Shown here in pieces: positions 59,848-64,000 of a stretch of 64,000 nt of DNA. How positions within the stretch are numbered: the first letter of the stretch is position 1; the number at the start of each line of letters is the position of its first letter. The translations under genes and the position numbers were made by a program. Origin of the DNA: Ptiloglossa arizonensis (lineage: Eukaryota; Arthropoda; Insecta; Hymenoptera; Colletidae). The stretch lies in the NCBI RefSeq assembly GCF_051014685.1, contig NW_027478385.1, positions 3,472,001 to 3,536,000 of the forward strand, in the 5' to 3' direction. The notes under the pieces were generated by a model. The model made no database searches, was not told the DNA's origin, and saw only the letters and a program-made list of their open reading frames with translations.

Positions 59848-61613
59848 TTTCCCCTAGGCCGTTCCAGTTATTGTTTTCGAGTATCAGACTTGCGGAAATT
59901 TTGATGGTTTCTCAACCAGTCCTTAACTTCAAACTCCCATATCTCGCGAAAGGATTAACGAACTCGACAAATTCCTGTTGCATCTGAAAGTAGAAACTCG
60001 CCCGATAACAATGGTGTGTGTACTTTTCCTCTAGGCCATTCCAGTTAATGGTGTCGAGTATCAGAATTGCCAAAATTTTGATGGTTTCTCAACCATTCCT
60101 TAACTTCAAACTCCCATATCTCGCGAACGGATTGACGAACTCGAGAAATTCCTGTTGCATCTGAAAGTAGAAACTCGCCCGATTACAATAGGTGTGTGTA
60201 CTTTCCACCAGGCCATTCCAGTTATTCGTTTCTAGTATCAGAATTGCGAAAATTTTGATGGTATCTCATCCATTCCTTAACTTCAAACTCCCATATCTCG
60301 CGAACGGATTGACGAACTCGAGAAATTCCTGTTGCATCTGAAAGTAGAAACTCGCCCTACTACAATGGTGTGCGTACTTTTCCCCTAGGCCGTTCCAGTT
60401 ATTGTTTTCGAGTATCAGACTAGCGAAAATTTTGATGGTTTCTCAACCATTCCTTAACTTCAAACTCCCATGCCTCGCGAACGGATTAACGAACTCGACA
60501 AATTCCTGTTGCATCTGAAAGTAGAAACTCGCCCGATAACAACGGTGTGTGTACTTTTCCCCTAGGCCATTCCAGTTAATGGTTTCGAGTATCAGAATTG
60601 CCAAAATTTTGATGGTATCTCAACCATCTCTTAACTCCAAACTCCGATATTTCGCGAACGGATTGACGAATACGAAAAATTTCTGTTGCATCTGAAAGTA
60701 GAAACTCGCCCGATTATAATGGTGGGTGTATTTTTCCCCTAGGCCATTGTAGTTATTGGTTTCGAGTATCAGACTTGCGAAAATTTTGATGGTTTCTCAG
60801 CCATTCCTTAACTTCAAACTCCCATATCTCGCGAACGGATTGACGAACTCGACAAATTCCTGTCGCATCTGAAAGTAGAAACTCGCCCGATTACAATGGT
60901 GTGTGTACTTTTCCCCTAGGCCGTTCCAGTTATTGTTTTCGAGTATCAGACTTGCGGAAATTTTGATGGTTTCTCAACCATTCCTTAACTTCAAACTCCC
61001 ATATCTCGCGAACGGATTAACGAACTCGACAAATTCCTGTTGCACCTGAAAGTAGAAACTCGCCCGATAACAATGGTGTGTGTACTTTTCCCCTAGGCCA
61101 TTCCAGTTAATGGTGTCGAGTATCAGAATTGCCAAAATTTTGATGGTTTCTCAACCATCTCTTAACTCCAAACTCCGATATCTCGCGAACGGATTGACGA
61201 ACTCGAGAAATTCCTGTTGCATCTGAAAGTAGAAACTCGCCCGACTACAATGGTGTTCGTACTTTTCCCCTAGGCCGTTCCAGTTATTGTTTTCGAGTAT
61301 CAGACTAGCGAAAATTTTGATGGTTTCTCAACCATTCCTTAACTTCAAACTCCCATGTCTCGCGAACGGATTAACGATCTCGACAAATTCCTGTTGCATC
61401 TGAAAGTAGAAACTCGCCCGATAACAATGGTGTGTGTACTTTTCCCCTAGGCCATTCCAGTTAATGGTTTCGAGTATCAGAATTGCCAAAATTTTGATGG
61501 TATCTCAACCATCTCTAAACTCCAAACTCCGATATTTCGCGAACGGATTGACGAATCCGAAAAATTTCTGTTGCATCAGAAAGTAGAAACTCGCCCGATT
61601 ATAATGGTGGGTG
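59848..61613 (+). repeat. overlapping five- and six-monomer duplications
   Basis: 59,848-60,096 matches 60,910-61,158 at 1,062 bp (six monomers) through 'ccgttccagttattgtttt', 'cttgcggaaat', 'cgacaaattcctg', 'cgataacaatgg' and 'ttaatggtgtcgag'. 60,361-60,728 matches 61,246-61,613 at 885 bp (five monomers) through 'cagactagcgaaa', 'gaattgccaaaa', 'gatggtatctcaacc' and 'tataatggtgggtg'. Copies differ at several bases, so these are older than the core duplications. Confidence 0.7.
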
Positions 61614-63275
61614 TACTTTTCCCCTAGGCCATTCCAGTTAACGGTTTCGAGTATCAGACTTGCGAAAATTTTGATGGTTTCTCAACCATCTCTTAAATCC
61701 AAACTCCGATATTTCGCGAACGGATTGAAGAATCTGAAAAATTTCTGTTGCGTCTGAAAGTAGAAACTCTCCCGATTACAACGGTATGTGTATTTTTCCC
61801 CTAGGCCATTGTAGTTATTGGTTTCGAGTATCAGACTGGCGACAATTTTGATGGTTTCTCAACCATTCCTTAACTTCAAACTCCCATATCTCGCGAACGG
61901 ATTGACGAACTCGAGAAATTCCTGTTGCATCTGAAAGTAGAAACTCGCCCGACTACAATGGTGTGCGTACTTTTCCCCAAGGCCGTTCCAGTTATTGTTT
62001 TCGAGTATCAGACTTGCGGAAATTTTGATGGTTTCTCAACCATTCCTTCACTTCAAACTCCCATATCTCGCGAACGGATTGAGGTAATCGTAAATTCCTG
62101 TTGCACCTGAAAGTAGAAACTCGCCCGATTACAATGGTGTGTGTATTTTTACCCGAGGCCATTGTAGTTATTGGTTTCGAGTATCAGACTTGCGAAAATT
62201 TTGATGGTTTCTCAACCATTCCTTAACTTCAAAATCCCATATCTCCCGAACAGATTAACGAACTCGAGAAATTCCTGTTGCATCTGAAAGTAGAAACTAG
62301 CCCGATTACAACGGTATGTGTACTTTTCCCCTAGGCTATTCGAGTTATTGGTTTCGAGTACCAGACTTCCGAAAATTTTGATGGTTTCTCAACCATTCCT
62401 TAACTTCAAGCTCCCATATCTCACGAACGGATTGACGAACTCGAGAAATTCCTGTTGCATCTGAAAGTAGAAACTCGCCCGATTGCAATGGTGTGTGTAC
62501 TTTTCCCCTAGGCCGTTCCTGGTAATGGTTTCGAGTACCAGACTTGCGAAAATTTTGATGGAATCTCAACCATCTCTTATCTCCAAACTCCGATATTTCC
62601 CGAACGGATTGACGAACTCGAGAAATTCCTGTTGCATCTGAAGGTAGAAACTCGCCCGATTACAATAGGTGTGTGTACCTTCCCCTAGGCCATTCCAGTT
62701 ATTCGTTTCTAGTATCAGAATTGCGAAAATTTTGACGGTATCTCATCCGTTCCTTAACTTCAAACTCCTATACCTCGCGAACGGTTTGACGAACTCGACA
62801 AACTCCTGTTGCATCTGAAAGTAGAAACTCGCCCGATTAGAATGGTGTGTGTACTTTTCCCCTAGGCTATTCCAGTTATTGTTTTCGAGTATCAGACTTG
62901 CGAAAATTTTGATGGTTTCTCAACCATTCCTTAACTTCAAACTCCCATACCTCACGAACGGATTGACGAACTCGAGAAATTCCTGTTGCATCTGAAAGTA
63001 GAAGCTCGCCCGATTACAATGGTGTGCGTACTTTTCCCCTAGGCCGTTCCAGTTTTTGGTTTCGAGTATCAGACTTGCGAAAATTTTTATGGTTTCTCAA
63101 CCATTCCTTAACTTCAAACTCCCATATCTCACGATCGGATTGACGAATTCGAGAAATTCCTATTGCATCTGAAAGTAGAAACTCGCCCGATTACAATGGT
63201 GTGCGTACTTTTCCCCTAGGCCATTCCAGTTAATGGTTTCGAGTATCAGACTTGCGAAAATTTTGATAGTTTCTC

Positions 63276-64000
63276 AACCATCTCTTATCTCCAAGCTCCG
63301 ATATTTCGCGAACGGATTGACGAATACGAAAAATTTCTGCTGCATCTGAAAGTAGAAACCCTCCCGATTCCAACAGTATGTGTATTTTTCCCCTAGGCCA
63401 TTGTAGTTATTGGTTTCGAGTATCAGATTTGCGAAAATTTTGATGGTTCCTCAACCATTCCTTAACTTCAAACTCCCATATCTCGCGAACGGATTGACGA
63501 ACTCGAGAAATTCCTGTTGCATCTGAAAGTAGAAACTCGCCCGATTACAGTGGTGTGTGTACTTTTCCCCTAGGCCATTCCAGTTATTGGTTTCGTGTAT
63601 CAGACTTGCGAAAATTTTGATCGTTTCGCAACCATCTCTTAACTCCTAACTCCGATATTTCGCGAACGGATTGATGAAGTCGAGAAATTCCTGTTGCATC
63701 TGAAAGCAGAAACTCGCCCGATTACAACAGTAAGTGTATTTTTTCCCTAGGCCATTGTAGTTATGGTTTCGAGTATCAGACTTGCGAAAATTTGGTAGTT
63801 TCTCAACCATCTTTTAACTCCTAACTCCGATATTTCGCGAACGGATTGACGAATACGAAAAATTTCTGCTGCATCTGAAAGTAGAAACCCTCCCGATTCC
63901 AACAGTATGTGTATTTTTCCCCTAGGCCATTGTAGTTATTGGTTTCGAGTATCAGACTTGCGAAAATTTTGATGGTTCCTCAACCATTCCTTAACTTCAA
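63276..64000 (+). repeat. three-monomer tandem duplication at the window end
   Basis: The block from 'atatttcgcgaacgg' at 63,301 recurs at 63,830, 529 bp later (3 x 177 less two 1-bp losses near 63,764 and 63,793). Shared markers are 'gaatacgaaaaatttctgct', 'gtagaaaccctcccg', 'gattccaacagtatg' and 'ttgatggttcctcaacc'. The second copy runs off the window. Confidence 0.75.

Larger units (their letters stand above)
1..64000 (+). repeat. 177-bp satellite DNA array filling the window
   Basis: Head-to-tail tandem array of a 177-bp monomer, all copies in one orientation, with no interrupting sequence. The period is read directly: 'ttggtttcg' at 31 recurs at 208, and the phase can be followed to 63,909 as 351 full units plus 18 units of 99 bp with a net -1 bp. 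Landmarks per monomer, counted from the 'gtgta' start, are CCTAGG 13-18, TTGGTTTCG 31-39, AAAATTTT 55-62, TCGCGA 104-109, CTCGAG 123-128 and 'cgcccgattaca' near 159-170. Enzymes cutting CCTAGG (AvrII), TCGCGA (NruI) or CTCGAG (XhoI) should give a 177-bp ladder. The unit length and size suggest a centromeric or pericentromeric satellite; this is inference. I do not recognise the family, and a plant origin is only a guess from unit length. Confidence 0.97.
53300..64000 (+). repeat. right flank: diverged monomers rich in B-type
   Basis: About 60 full-length monomers and no short unit. B-type units return and are frequent (for example near 53,720, 54,080, 54,800, 55,320, 56,570, 57,270, 58,330, 58,520, 59,050, 60,640, 61,520, 61,700, 63,290 and 63,640). 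Phase indels reappear: -1 near 53,615, -1 near 58,793, -1 near 59,433, +1 and -1 near 60,189-60,205, -1 near 62,087, +1 and -1 near 62,666-62,680, -1 near 63,764 and -1 near 63,793. The form 'cttgcaaaaatttt' (CpG to CpA) is recurrent here. Confidence 0.85.

Noticed and set aside
1..64000. Possible protein with 59-residue repeats encoded by the array
   Set aside because: Most monomers have TAG and TAA in the same frame, indels of 1, 2 and 5 bp occur in the flanks, and no initiation or splice context is seen. A repeated coding gene would conserve the frame.
1..64000. CRISPR array
   Set aside because: The repeats are contiguous 177-bp units without unique spacers, and no cas-like gene is present.
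1..64000. Telomere-like 'ccctagg' or 'ccctaa' motifs
   Set aside because: 'ccctagg' occurs once per 177-bp unit as part of the CCTAGG site. No short tandem telomere repeat exists.
1..64000. Transposable element insertions or inverted segments
   Set aside because: I followed the monomer phase through the window; every deviation is either a 1-5 bp indel or the 78-bp deletion, and landmarks such as 'caaactccc' and 'aaaattttgatgg' keep one orientation. No element termini or target duplications were seen.

Overview
The whole 64 kb window is one uninterrupted satellite DNA array. A monomer of 177 bp is repeated head to tail in a single orientation from the first base to the last. I found no gene, tRNA, rRNA, transposon, telomere repeat, CRISPR array or other unique sequence. 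Reading the phase from base 1 to base 63,909 gives 351 full-length monomers plus 18 shortened units of 99 bp, with a net balance of -1 bp from small indels that I could locate one by one. An array of this size, unit length and higher-order structure points to a eukaryotic chromosome, most likely a centromeric or pericentromeric block. The unit length is common among plant centromere satellites, but I do not recognise this sequence and cannot name the species.

With position 1 at the 'gtgta' start, most monomers carry four perfect palindromes: CCTAGG (13-18), AAAATTTT (55-62), TCGCGA (104-109) and CTCGAG (123-128). Two stop codons recur, TAG inside CCTAGG and TAA in 'ccttaac', so the short open frames in the window exist only where these have mutated. 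There are about nine CpGs per unit.

The layout is layered. The left flank (1 to about 16.5 kb) and right flank (about 53.3 to 64 kb) hold diverged monomers with scattered 1-5 bp indels, a distinct B-type subfamily, and short local duplications of 2 to 10 monomers. The interior (about 16.5 to 53.3 kb) is strongly homogenised and holds long near-identical duplications: a 13-monomer higher-order repeat of 2,301 bp (21.2-27.6 kb), a 3,030 bp higher-order repeat of 16 full and 2 short monomers (39.7-46.5 kb), a 1,161 bp tandem duplication (48.2-50.4 kb), and interleaved segmental duplications at offsets of 3,108, 2,754, 4,368 and 9,543 bp. All 18 short units lie between 28.2 and 51.1 kb and share one 78-bp deletion junction. 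Undeleted relatives of that junction survive at 7.5, 20.1 and 52.5 kb.

The picture is of an old array in which a younger core expanded by in-register unequal exchange or amplification and displaced older monomers to both sides. The most interesting points are this two-sided age structure, the single-origin 99-bp unit carried through the core, the higher-order repeats, and a CENP-B-box-like motif (7-8 of 9 core positions) whose central CpG is the commonest polymorphic site of the monomer. All statements come from reading by eye; no alignment or database search was run.
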